A stretch of DNA of 64,000 bases, taken from contig NZ_LGSZ01000031.1 of the NCBI RefSeq assembly GCF_001298265.1, positions 149,613 through 213,612 on the forward strand, in the 5' to 3' direction. Positions 26,000 through 34,154 of this stretch are shown piece by piece. Under the pieces are notes generated by a model, which saw nothing but the letters and a program-made list of their open reading frames with translations, was not told the origin of the DNA and ran no database searches. The DNA comes from Allobosea vaviloviae (GTDB taxonomy: Bacteria > Pseudomonadota > Alphaproteobacteria > Rhizobiales > Beijerinckiaceae). How positions within the stretch are numbered: position 1 is the stretch's first letter; the number at the start of each line of letters is the position of its first letter. Position numbers and translations under genes: made by a program.

Positions 26000-27985
26000 T
26001 CACTCCCCCAGCACAACCACCTTCGCACCCTCAGCCACTTGCGCACCCGGCTCGCCCGCGACCTCGCTGACGGTGCCGTCGCGCGGCGCCACCAGCACAT
26101 GCTCCATCTTCATCGCCTCGACGATGGCGAGCCGTTGGCCCTTCACCACCGCATCTCCGGCGGACACGAAGAGCGCGATCAGCTTGCCATGCATAGGCGC
26201 CTTGATGATGCCGCCCGACCCCGCGGCCGCATCGAGATCGACACTAAACGGATCGAACAGCGCAACGGATGTCTGCCGGCCGCGATGCAGCGCCAGCCAG
26301 GTGCCACGCTCCGCCTGCGCCAGTGCGATCTCGTGCTCGCCCTCGTCGATCTCATGGCCGGGCAGGCTGACGCGGGCGCCCTCCTCATGCCATTCGATCT
26401 GCGCCTCGACCCGCACGCCATCGACCAGCAGCGGCAGGCCCAGCGCCGGACGCGGCATCAGCGAAAACGCGTCCGCATCGAGCCAGGGCGAGCGCGCCTC
26501 GCCATCGGCCCGCTCCGCCGCCTGCATCAGGCCGGCAAGCTGACGCTCCTCCTCGAGCTGGAGCGCAGCGGCCGCCACCGCCGCCGCATCGAGTGGCTGC
26601 GGCTGCGCCCCCAGCGCCGCGCTATTGCGCTCGATGAAGCCAGTGTCGAAGGGACCCTCGCGAAAGCCTTGCGCCTCCGTCAGCCTCTTCAGGAAGGCGA
26701 GATTGGTGCGTGGGCCGGCCACCACGGTGTCGCCGAGCGCCGCGCCGAGCCGGTCGAGCGCCTCGGTCCGCGTCGCGCCATGGGCGATGATCTTGGCGAT
26801 CATCGGATCGTAGAACGGCGTCACCATATCGCCGGCCTCGACCCCGGTATCGATCCGGATGCCTTCGCTTTCGGGAAACTGCAGCGCCCAGAGCTTGCCG
26901 GTGGAGGGCAGGAAGCCCTTCTCAGGATCCTCGGCATAGAGCCTGGCCTCGACGGCATGGCCTGTGGCTTTCACATCCGCTTGCGAGAAACCCAGGGGCT
27001 CCCCGGCCGCGACCTGCAGCTGCAGCTCGACCAGATCGAGCCCGGTGATCGCCTCCGTCACGGGATGCTCGACCTGGAGGCGCGTGTTCATCTCCATGAA
27101 CCAGAAGCCGTCGGGTCTCAGCCCGTCTCGCCCGTCGGCGATGAACTCGACCGTGCCGGCGCCGACATAGCCGACCGCCTTGGCGGCCTCCGTCGCGGCC
27201 TTGCCCATGGCGGCGCGGACCTCGTCGATCATGCCCGGCGCCGGCGCCTCCTCGATCACCTTCTGGTGGCGGCGCTGCAGCGAGCAGTCGCGCTCATAGA
27301 GATGGACGACATTGCCATGGCTGTCGCCGAAGACCTGGATTTCGACATGGCGCGGCGAGAGCACATATTTCTCGACCAGCACGCGCGCATCGCCAAACGC
27401 GCTTTGTCCCTCGCGCTGGGCGCTGGTCAGCGCATCGGCGAAATCCTCGGGCCGATCGACGCGTCTCATGCCCTTGCCGCCGCCGCCCGCGACCGCCTTG
27501 ATCAGCACGGGATAGCCGATACGCTGCGCCTCCTTGCTGAGGAAATCGACGCCCTGCTCGGCGCCGTGATAGCCCGGCACCACCGGCACATTCGCCTGTT
27601 CGACCAAGGCCTTGGCGGCGTCCTTCAATCCCATCGCGCGGATCGCCGAGGCTGGCGGGCCGACGAAGACGATGCCGGCCTGCGCACAGGCCTCGGCGAA
27701 ATCGGCATTCTCGGAGAGGAAGCCATAGCCCGGATGGATGCAGGCGGCGCCCGCCTGCTTCGCCACTGCCAGGATCTTGCCGGCGTCGAGATAGCTCTCG
27801 CGGGCCGGTGCGGGGCCGATCGGATAGGCCTCGTCGGCCATCTGCACGAACAGCGCCTCCGCATCGGCCTCCGAATAGACCGCGATGGTGCGCAGGCCCA
27901 GCCGGCTCGCGGTGCGGATCACGCGACAGGCGATCTCGCCGCGATTGGCGATCAGGATGGAGGGCAGCTTTTCGGCGATCGACAT
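26000..27985 (-). CDS. 3-methylcrotonyl-CoA carboxylase, biotin-containing alpha subunit
   Basis: The biotin carboxylase and carboxyl carrier subunit of an acyl-CoA carboxylase. The 661-aa product has the N-terminal ATP-grasp biotin carboxylase (ILIANRGEIACRVIRTA, AGGGGKGMRRV, the EMNTRLQVEHPVTE motif), a BT linker domain, and a C-terminal biotinyl domain with the biotin Lys in EAMKMEH (about K626). The separate beta subunit at 34616-36223 looks like methylcrotonyl-CoA carboxylase, so I assign the alpha subunit to leucine catabolism. The second biotin carboxylase at 51787-53787 is more similar to PccA. Start at 27985. Confidence 0.88.
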   Translation of the reverse strand: MSIAEKLPSILIANRGEIACRVIRTASRLGLRTIAVYSEADAEALFVQMADEAYPIGPAPARESYLDAGKILAVAKQAGAACIHPGYGFLSENADFAEACAQAGIVFVGPPASAIRAMGLKDAAKALVEQANVPVVPGYHGAEQGVDFLSKEAQRIGYPVLIKAVAGGGGKGMRRVDRPEDFADALTSAQREGQSAFGDARVLVEKYVLSPRHVEIQVFGDSHGNVVHLYERDCSLQRRHQKVIEEAPAPGMIDEVRAAMGKAATEAAKAVGYVGAGTVEFIADGRDGLRPDGFWFMEMNTRLQVEHPVTEAITGLDLVELQLQVAAGEPLGFSQADVKATGHAVEARLYAEDPEKGFLPSTGKLWALQFPESEGIRIDTGVEAGDMVTPFYDPMIAKIIAHGATRTEALDRLGAALGDTVVAGPRTNLAFLKRLTEAQGFREGPFDTGFIERNSAALGAQPQPLDAAAVAAAALQLEEERQLAGLMQAAERADGEARSPWLDADAFSLMPRPALGLPLLVDGVRVEAQIEWHEEGARVSLPGHEIDEGEHEIALAQAERGTWLALHRGRQTSVALFDPFSVDLDAAAGSGGIIKAPMHGKLIALFVSAGDAVVKGQRLAIVEAMKMEHVLVAPRDGTVSEVAGEPGAQVAEGAKVVVLGE

Positions 27986-28014
27986 GGGCAATGTCCTGAC
28001 AAGGCGTGCCGCCT

Positions 28015-28662
28015 TTATAGCCCGCCCACCTGCCCTGTCGCGGCCTTGTTCTGCACAGCCGGATCGGCAGGCGCCGTCTTCAGCGAGCGCCAGATCGCCC
28101 ATGTCGCCTGGAAGCAGATGCCGGCGACGACGACATCGAAGAGATATTCCGGCCAGCGCACCGGCGCGACGCGGGCCAACAACCCGACCAGCGCGAAGCC
28201 CGTCGTCGAGATCACGTCGTTGCGCGAGGACAGCCAGGTTGCCTTGATCACCGGATTGCCCTCGGCCCGGAAGCGCCAGAGCACGCCGACGATCGCAACC
28301 GCTACGACGACCGCGCTCGCCGCCGAAAACCCCAGCGTCCAGATCTCGATGGGGCGCGGCACGGCGATCTTGTCCCAGAGGTCATAGAGCGTGTGCAGCC
28401 CCGCCACCGCCATCACGGCGCCGATGGCGAGCGCCGCGAGTTTTTCGGCCCGCGGATCGCGGCCGAAGACCACGGCCGCGATACCGTAGAGCGCGACGTC
28501 ATAGACCCAGTCGACGCCGTCCTTGAACAGCTGCGCATTGCCGACGACAAGAGCCCAGACGACGACCCCGACCGCGAAGACGAGGATCGACAGCGCAATC
28601 CCCCAGATGGTGAGGGTGTAGGCACGGGCGACGCGCGGCGAGACGGGAAGATGCTCACTCAT
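28015..28662 (-). CDS. CDF-like cation transporter family protein
   Basis: A 215-aa membrane protein with about five or six transmembrane segments. The first helix pair carries QLFKDGVDWVYDVALYG and the later one ATWLSSRNDVISTTGFALVG. These correspond to the two metal-binding helices of cation diffusion facilitators, but the usual His ligands are replaced by Asp, Lys and Ser. There is no cytoplasmic C-terminal domain. It lies upstream of the carboxylase alpha gene by 29 bp on the same strand and may be co-transcribed; a functional link is not evident. Confidence 0.78.
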   Translation of the reverse strand: MSEHLPVSPRVARAYTLTIWGIALSILVFAVGVVVWALVVGNAQLFKDGVDWVYDVALYGIAAVVFGRDPRAEKLAALAIGAVMAVAGLHTLYDLWDKIAVPRPIEIWTLGFSAASAVVVAVAIVGVLWRFRAEGNPVIKATWLSSRNDVISTTGFALVGLLARVAPVRWPEYLFDVVVAGICFQATWAIWRSLKTAPADPAVQNKAATGQVGGL

Positions 28663-28677
28663 GCGGGGCTACCAAGC

Positions 28678-28754
28678 CGTCATTCTCGGGCGTAGCGAAG
28701 CGCAGACCCGAGAATCTCGTCGAAGAGATGCTCGGGTCAAGCCCGAGCATGACG
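28678..28754. repeat. Extragenic dyad, GTCATTCTCGGG class
   Basis: An inverted repeat starting CGTCATTCTCGGGCGTAGCG and ending AAGCCCGAGCATGACG, with inner GACCCGAGAATCTCG and GAGATGCTCGGGTC modules. It lies between two minus-strand genes and shares modules with elements at 15099, 46051, 54694 and 56125. Confidence 0.85.
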
Positions 28755-28773
28755 TCCGCGCCCAGCAGCCCCC

Positions 28774-29550
28774 TCACCCGCGCCCGACGAACGGCGCGTT
28801 CGTCGCCATCACCGTGACGAACAGCACGTTGGCCTCCGGCGGCAGGCTCGCCATGTGCAGCACGGTGGTGGCGACATTGTCGACATCCATCACCGGCTCG
28901 ACCTTGATCGAGCCGTCGGCCTGCGGCACGCCGGTGGTCATCTTGCGCGCCATCTCGGTCAGCGCATTGCCGATATCGACCTGGCCGACCGCGATGCCGT
29001 ATTTGCGCCCGTCCAGCGCGGCGGTCTTGGTCAGGCCGGTGATGGCGTGCTTGGTCGCGGTATAGGCGACGGAATTGGGCCGCGGCGCATGGGCCGAGAT
29101 CGAGCCGTTGTTGATGATGCGCCCGCCCTGCGGCTGCTGGTCCCGCATCGCCTTGAAGGCGGCCTGCGTGCACAGGAAAGGCCCTGTCAGGTTGGTGTCG
29201 ACGACCTTCTGCCAGTCCGCCAGCGAGAGATCCTCCAGCATGATCCCGCCGGGCGCATTGACGCCGGCATTGTTGAACAGCACGTCGACCCGGCCGAAGG
29301 CCTGCTTGGTCGCGGCAAACAGCGCCTGCACGGAGGCCGGATCGGTGACGTCGGTCGAGACGGCGAGCGCCTGCGATGCGGGCACGCCCGACAGCGAAAT
29401 CGTCTCCTCCAGCGCATCGAGCCGGCGGCCGGCCAGCACGGTGCGGTAGCCGTCTTTCAGGAAGGCGAGCGCCACGGAGCGGCCGACGCCCGATCCGGCT
29501 CCGGTGATGATGGCGACCTTGTTGTGAGCAGGACTGCTGGCGGAAGGCAT
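28774..29550 (-). CDS. Short-chain dehydrogenase/reductase
   Basis: A 258-aa NAD(P)-dependent oxidoreductase. [13 protein letters not shown] is the Rossmann motif, LFNNAGVN the stabilising Asn-Asn-Ala-Gly, SISAHAPRP holds the catalytic Ser and [10 protein letters not shown] the catalytic Tyr-Lys pair. The start at 29550 ([13 protein letters not shown]) drops a basic upstream stretch. The substrate is unknown. Confidence 0.92.
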   Translation of the reverse strand: MPSASSPAHNKVAIITGAGSGVGRSVALAFLKDGYRTVLAGRRLDALEETISLSGVPASQALAVSTDVTDPASVQALFAATKQAFGRVDVLFNNAGVNAPGGIMLEDLSLADWQKVVDTNLTGPFLCTQAAFKAMRDQQPQGGRIINNGSISAHAPRPNSVAYTATKHAITGLTKTAALDGRKYGIAVGQVDIGNALTEMARKMTTGVPQADGSIKVEPVMDVDNVATTVLHMASLPPEANVLFVTVMATNAPFVGRG

Positions 29551-29669
29551 GGCGTATCCTCGTCGTTTCTTCGGCTTCAACCGATTGAATGAAGGTCGGA
29601 GCATAGCAGCGGCGGCGCGCGGCGGAACAGGCTTTCGTGGGGTGGGTGTTGTGCGTGACATATGGCGAA

Positions 29670-29996
29670 GGCGTCGCGCGCCAGCACGGCGTCGGCGGCG
29701 AGGCCCAGCGCCTCAAGCTCTCCAAGGAGCTCTCCAAGCGAGCCACCGGCCGCCGCCCCCGACAGCCTGGACGAGCCGGCCACGGCCTGCATGTCCACGA
29801 CGTCGCCAAGCTGATGGAGTTGCTGCACGAACTGGTCGAGCAGGGCAATTCCGTCGCGGTGATCGAGCACAACCTCGACGTGGTGAAGACGGCCGACTGG
29901 GTGATCGACTTAGGGCCGGAAGGCGGCGAAGGCGGCGGCATGGGCATGGCGCAAAGGACGCCGGAAGAGATCGTGCGGGTTGGGAAGGGGGCATAC
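29670..29996 (+). pseudogene. Decayed 3' end of a uvrA-type gene
   Basis: This is the remnant of the C-terminal nucleotide-binding domain of UvrA (excinuclease ABC subunit A). It reads [20 protein letters not shown] (signature region), then LDEPAT (Walker B) in a shifted frame, then back in the first frame [18 protein letters not shown] and [20 protein letters not shown] (H-loop). Thirteen bases, not twelve, separate TGR from LDEP, and LDEPAT overlaps GLH by one base. So a +1 and a -1 change cancel out. The N-terminal 85% of UvrA is absent. It sits at one edge of the accessory island. Confidence 0.85.
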
Positions 29997-30232
29997 CGCG
30001 CGGTTCCTCAAGGGAGGTGCTGGAGCGCCGGCCGATCAAGGGGGCGAAGGTACAGAGGAGGCGGCGGAGTAGCGTGGCGAGCGGTCATTCGGGCTGTTGC
30101 CGACATCGGACATGACCGAACCCAACAGGTCGATCCTGCTCGCGCCATCAATGGCCGATTGGTTCTCGGCACAGACCGCACGGTCAACACACGGCACTCG
30201 GATAGCGAAGCAAGTTGAGCTAATCCAGCCGA
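29997..30232. other. No recognisable gene
   Basis: This stretch lies between the uvrA remnant and the stop of the island kinase gene. I see no frame with gene-like properties, no dyad and no tRNA. It is probably scar sequence. Confidence 0.6.
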
Positions 30233-30775
30233 CTAACCGGCGAGTAACTCAGCAAGGCGCTCTGTCGGATCGCAATCGAGCAGATGAAACGGCCGGCCGA
30301 TGTCGTTGGCGATCCGCCGCGCAGCGGTTTCGGCGAGGCTCTGGTGCTGGGCGAGGGTCACCAAGTCCCGAGCAGGGCGTTCGCGTCCAGCGTCGAGACG
30401 GCGACGCTCGAAGATATTAGCGGGATCGGCGGCCAGGAAAGCGATGGCGTCTAGGCTCAGGGCGGCGAACACCGTGCTTGGGATTTCGAGCACGCCATCG
30501 CAGCTGTCTATGAGACTGTGCCCGTCAAACACAACCGGCAGGATGGTCGTCCGGGTCAGCCGTTCGAAGGAGGCGATCATCAGGGCCTGGTTGTCGAGCA
30601 CTGGTCCGGTGCGTAGGGCTTCGGAGGAGTCAGGCGCTTGCGTGCGATGTTGCTGCTCAGCTTTGATCAGACTACTTGCCTGTAGGTGGAGTAGCGGTGT
30701 GTGAACCGCTACTTGGCCGATGAGCGTCGATTTGCCAACTCCCGAAAGCCCGAGCAGTGCTACCCGGCGCGTCAC
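30233..30775 (-). CDS. P-loop kinase-like protein of the island operon
   Basis: A 180-aa protein with Walker A GLSGVGKST at 9-17 and a small nucleotide-kinase-like fold: VVFDGHSLIDS in the middle, AIAFLAADPANIFERRRLDAGRERP resembling the LID region of adenylate-kinase-type enzymes, and FHLLDCDPTERLAELL at the end. It may phosphorylate a nucleotide or small molecule, or serve as a nucleotide-dependent switch. The ATG overlaps the stop of the PIN-GNAT gene by 4 bp. The distance from any kinase genes of known pathways, and the linkage to XRE and PIN genes, suggest a role within the module. Confidence 0.75.
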   Translation of the reverse strand: MTRRVALLGLSGVGKSTLIGQVAVHTPLLHLQASSLIKAEQQHRTQAPDSSEALRTGPVLDNQALMIASFERLTRTTILPVVFDGHSLIDSCDGVLEIPSTVFAALSLDAIAFLAADPANIFERRRLDAGRERPARDLVTLAQHQSLAETAARRIANDIGRPFHLLDCDPTERLAELLAG

Positions 30776-32307
30776 ACTGCGAACCCTAGATCCACCTGCT
30801 TGAGAACCGATGCCAACTGGTGGGGCTCAAGGTGCATGATTGACTGCGGCGGGTGCCCAGCGAAAACCTTATCGCGCTTCAGTGCTGCCAGTCCGACCGG
30901 CGGCTCGAAATGCCCGGCGAGAAGGAAGTTGATGACCTTCACCGGCCTGTCGGCAGAGGCGTCCATGCGCGTCAATTGGGCATCGGTGTAGACCGATCGC
31001 CCCCCGGCCAGTCGCCGCAAGTCCTCGGTTGAACGCGCGAGGGTCATCTCCTCGAATACGCCAACGGTGGTGATCGCCTGCGACGGTGGCAGAGCGGCCT
31101 TACCCTTATAGAAGAATAGCAGAGCACCGGGCTTGGCGATCCAGGCCTGGGCCCGGCAGAGGTAGACCTTGCGGATGGTGTTGCCCGGCCGATGAAGACC
31201 GATGTCGGCCGATGTCGGGAATAGGTTCATCTGCGACTGCTCGAACAACTCCGGGAACAGCACCCGATGGAAATCTTCCTTTATCGGAATGGCGTAAGCG
31301 TCGACGCCCGCGCCGGCGGCGAACCGCGGGTAGTTTAGCCGAGCGAGGTCGAATAGCGATCCGCCGTCGGTAACCTCCAGCTTTTCGCGCGGCAGGGCCT
31401 TCTCATAAACCCGTTCACCGTTGGGTTTGTCATAGGTATAGGCGAAGCCATAGTATTCGAGAAGGCCAATCAGAGTCGTCTGGCTGGAGTAGGTCGTCAG
31501 ATAGACGACGTCGTGCTTGTTCGACTGGGCGTACCAGAGTACCTGCTTTAGCAGCAGTTCCCCAAGTTTCACTCCGCGGCTCTCGGTGCGAACCTTGAAG
31601 GTGCAGACCTTGAGGATCTTGCCGCCCGGGAGCCGGGCGTCGGTGTCGCTCGGCCCTTCGTCCTTACGCACAACAAGGCCGGCGATGCGGCCTTCGTCCA
31701 ACACGACCCAGCACTTTCGCATCGGCCTGACGCACTTGTCGCGCCACCATGCGTCGAACAGCGGATAATCGGCGCGCAAGCTCGCAAAGATCGGGTCATC
31801 GATGGGGATGGTGTGGGCGTCAACCTCCCGCACCGCGGGGAGACTGACGTTGACAGTCGCATAGGTACTGCGCAGCAGGGAGACGGCGTCGGCGACGTGC
31901 AGCACTCGGCTGGCCAAGGCCGCCGAAGCTCGGAGCGCCCGGTCGTGCAGACCCTGGTCTTGAGTGACCAGGAAGTCGACGACCCCAATATCCAGGGCGT
32001 GCAGCAGGGTGGCGTCGACGATGTCGTTGGGTTTGCGCAGCGCACCGTAGCGCGCTTCCAGAGTTACTTTGTCGAGGCCGATCACCCTGGCGATGACCGG
32101 GAATTTCTGGATCTTGCTCAGCGAGACGCGGCGGCGGGCAACGTCCTTGTCGCGCTGGATGTCGTCCACGGATGCAGCGTGGACGCAGATGCCGACGCCA
32201 TACCGTGCCGCCTCCTGTTGAAGAGCGGCGAAGACGGGCACGACCTCGGCGTGATCCTCGAGGCCGATGAAGACATTCGTATCAATGAGGTATTTGGGAG
32301 CACTCAT
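30772..32307 (-). CDS. PIN-GNAT-PUA-like fusion protein
   Basis: A 511-aa multidomain protein. Residues 1-140: a PIN nuclease domain with the acidic pocket D9 (LIDTNVF), D98 (NDIVDATLL) and D117 (TQDQGLHDRA). About 160-305: a GNAT acetyltransferase with the acetyl-CoA loop SRGVKLGELLLKQV and GLLEYYGFAYTY. About 330-511: a PUA/ASCH/EVE-like domain with PGALLFFYKGK and ITTVGVFEE. The arrangement suggests an RNA-targeting toxin-like enzyme, but no such activity has been shown here. The ATG is 26 bp inside the 3' end of the XRE-ASCH gene, and its stop overlaps the kinase start by 4 bp. Confidence 0.85.
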   Translation of the reverse strand: MSAPKYLIDTNVFIGLEDHAEVVPVFAALQQEAARYGVGICVHAASVDDIQRDKDVARRRVSLSKIQKFPVIARVIGLDKVTLEARYGALRKPNDIVDATLLHALDIGVVDFLVTQDQGLHDRALRASAALASRVLHVADAVSLLRSTYATVNVSLPAVREVDAHTIPIDDPIFASLRADYPLFDAWWRDKCVRPMRKCWVVLDEGRIAGLVVRKDEGPSDTDARLPGGKILKVCTFKVRTESRGVKLGELLLKQVLWYAQSNKHDVVYLTTYSSQTTLIGLLEYYGFAYTYDKPNGERVYEKALPREKLEVTDGGSLFDLARLNYPRFAAGAGVDAYAIPIKEDFHRVLFPELFEQSQMNLFPTSADIGLHRPGNTIRKVYLCRAQAWIAKPGALLFFYKGKAALPPSQAITTVGVFEEMTLARSTEDLRRLAGGRSVYTDAQLTRMDASADRPVKVINFLLAGHFEPPVGLAALKRDKVFAGHPPQSIMHLEPHQLASVLKQVDLGFAV

Positions 32308-33076
32308 ATTGTAGCGCTTCCCGCATCTTGGGTGTCGCGTAGAGGTAGGACTGCGGAGGTTCGAAACTAAATCGCTCGCGCAACTCGCTCAGGTCGAGCG
32401 GGCGGCGCAGGCGGCGGGCATGCTTGAGTTCGATGGCGACGCCACTGTCAACGCCCTCGAAATAACGGTCAAAGTTTTCGCGCGCTATGCAGGCGCGATC
32501 AGAGAAGCGGTCCCAGATGTCGCGCGGCGTGCGACAGTGCACCTCGCCGATCTCAGCTAGGCCTAGCAGAGCGCGGGTAGGGCTGGTGGCATAAATGAAC
32601 GCCGTGGCTCCAACCGGCGCAGTCACAGGAAATCGGCGGCGCAGTTCGATGGTCTTTCGGCCCTCAATGATCGCTTCGCAATATTCAGGCTTGATGCTGA
32701 ACACCACGTCCCGCCGCAGTGGATAGGGGGTCTCGCCGATGATTGGCAGAAGCAGCTGGTTCTCGTCGACAGCATCGAACTGGAAGGAAGTCTCGCGCAT
32801 GCTGGTCACCAGCGCAGCCGCATCGCTGAACTGCGCGTCAATCCGCAATGTGGCACCAAGGGCGGCGAGGTAATCGCGCAGGGTCGAAACTAGGATGTCC
32901 TTGCGACCCTCAACGCGGGAGACGACGCCCTGGCTGATGTTTAGCCGGGCGGCGAGGTCGGCTTGAGTTATCCCCGCCAGATTGCGGATCTCGCGCAAGC
33001 GCGCGCCGATATGCTCGTCGCCCTGCGACTGCGCATCCAGACGTGCTTCGAAAATCTTGCCTTCCAGCTTCATCAC
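32282..33076 (-). CDS. XRE-ASCH regulator/antitoxin-like protein
   Basis: A 264-aa protein with an N-terminal XRE helix-turn-helix (about 24-80: GARLREIRNLAGITQADLAA, ISQGVVSRVEGRKD) and a C-terminal ASCH domain (about 120-225) with the signature GRKTIELR at 139-146 and GATAFIYATSPTRALLGLAEIGEV. ASCH domains are thought to bind RNA or modified nucleotides. It begins the three-gene operon, so it is a candidate autoregulator and partner of the PIN-GNAT protein. The second Met (MKLEGK) may be the true start. GC content and codon choice look lower than in flanking genes. Confidence 0.85.
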   Translation of the reverse strand: MMKLEGKIFEARLDAQSQGDEHIGARLREIRNLAGITQADLAARLNISQGVVSRVEGRKDILVSTLRDYLAALGATLRIDAQFSDAAALVTSMRETSFQFDAVDENQLLLPIIGETPYPLRRDVVFSIKPEYCEAIIEGRKTIELRRRFPVTAPVGATAFIYATSPTRALLGLAEIGEVHCRTPRDIWDRFSDRACIARENFDRYFEGVDSGVAIELKHARRLRRPLDLSELRERFSFEPPQSYLYATPKMREALQYECSQIPH

Positions 33077-33601
33077 GAACTCATCCTTCGAGAATCAGTA
33101 TTACGTGAAAGGCATATCGGCGCCAACCTTATCCCCGCCCTCCAAACCTCACCCCATACTCTCCTCGCCCATCACCCAAACGGGGCGGCCATCCGGAGGT
33201 GTGCCAGAGGTCGGGTGAGGGTCGGCGCCTGCGGCTGGTCTCACACGCCAGACTCGGGAGGCTTCGGGGCACCGCCCTGGGGACACTACGGTCCCTGTGC
33301 GAGGAGCTCGCTGGAACGGTCGGCGGCGACAACGCCGGTGCCGGGTTCGACGCGACGAGGCGATGAGCCGAACTGGCGTCACATGGACCCAAGGGTGCCG
33401 GCGGCAACCGACCCGATAAGCGCGGCCCGAGGTCCGAAATCGCCGAAGGCGGAGCGCCACGGGGCGTGCGACGGGTGGCTCAATCCCGCCGCGCCGCATC
33501 CTGGCTCAACGGATGCGGATTTGTTCTCGCGCCTCGCGGCGCTCCGCCAGCCTCTGCTTCGATACGTCTGCGCCAGCGCGCGGGCGGGCTCTGGCGCGCC
33601 C
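33077..33601. other. 525 bp without a recognisable gene
   Basis: This stretch lies upstream of the XRE-ASCH operon and ends at the DUF2147 stop. The first 100 bp or so next to the operon would carry its promoter. The rest holds only frames with no gene-like composition; one minus-strand frame begins MRRGGIEPP, a type of spurious peptide often predicted in junction sequences. It is a likely edge of the accessory insertion, with no tRNA or integrase seen. Confidence 0.5.
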
Positions 33602-34024
33602 CTACTGAGCCGGGGTCCAGTTCACCGTCTTGCACAGCACCCTGGCGATGCAGCCGCGTGTCGAGAGGCCGTCGGGCTTGACCGTCAGCGTCATGCCGTA
33701 GCGGCGGTCGCGCTTGGCGTCGAAGGCCGTGCCGCTCAGCGTGCCGTCGGCCTCGGGCTTGAGCGTCATCACGAGCTTGTCGCCGACCTCCTCGCCACCG
33801 CTGGTGTCCTTGATCCAGAGATTGGTCGCGCAGATGTCGCCGCCGCAGGGCGCGATCCGGACACGGGCATTGCCGTCGTCGCGCAGCCAGACCCCGCTGG
33901 GGTCGACCCCGTTGGCGAGCAAGGGAAGCGGGAGCGCCGCCGCAAGCAGCAGGACGACCGCGCCGGTGGCCGACGCCGCGGGCTTCAGATGCACGGACTT
34001 GAGAGAGGCGGACGTCAGATGCAT
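33602..34024 (-). CDS. DUF2147 family secreted protein
   Basis: A 140-aa exported protein with an N-terminal hydrophobic signal (about residues 18-38) and a DUF2147 domain beginning GVWLRDDGNARVRIAPCGGD and containing NLWIKD, SGTAFDAKRDRRYGMTLTV and GCIARVLCKTVNWTP. Four Cys residues are present. This family is widespread in Alphaproteobacteria; its function is unknown. The ATG at 34024 is chosen by the signal peptide. Confidence 0.88.
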   Translation of the reverse strand: MHLTSASLKSVHLKPAASATGAVVLLLAAALPLPLLANGVDPSGVWLRDDGNARVRIAPCGGDICATNLWIKDTSGGEEVGDKLVMTLKPEADGTLSGTAFDAKRDRRYGMTLTVKPDGLSTRGCIARVLCKTVNWTPAQ

Positions 34025-34154
34025 GGATAGGCCTCCACTGTGTCTGGAGTGCCGATACGCACGGGAACGGCAAGCGGTTTCAGCGATCACACGCAATGTG
34101 ATCCTCGCGCAGCACACCGGCGTAGAGTTGGCAGACCCCAACCGGAGACACGCC

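Noticed and set aside
33149..33499. Minus-strand frame beginning MRRGGIEPP
   Set aside because: Arg/Pro-rich without domain structure; a typical spurious prediction in junction sequences.
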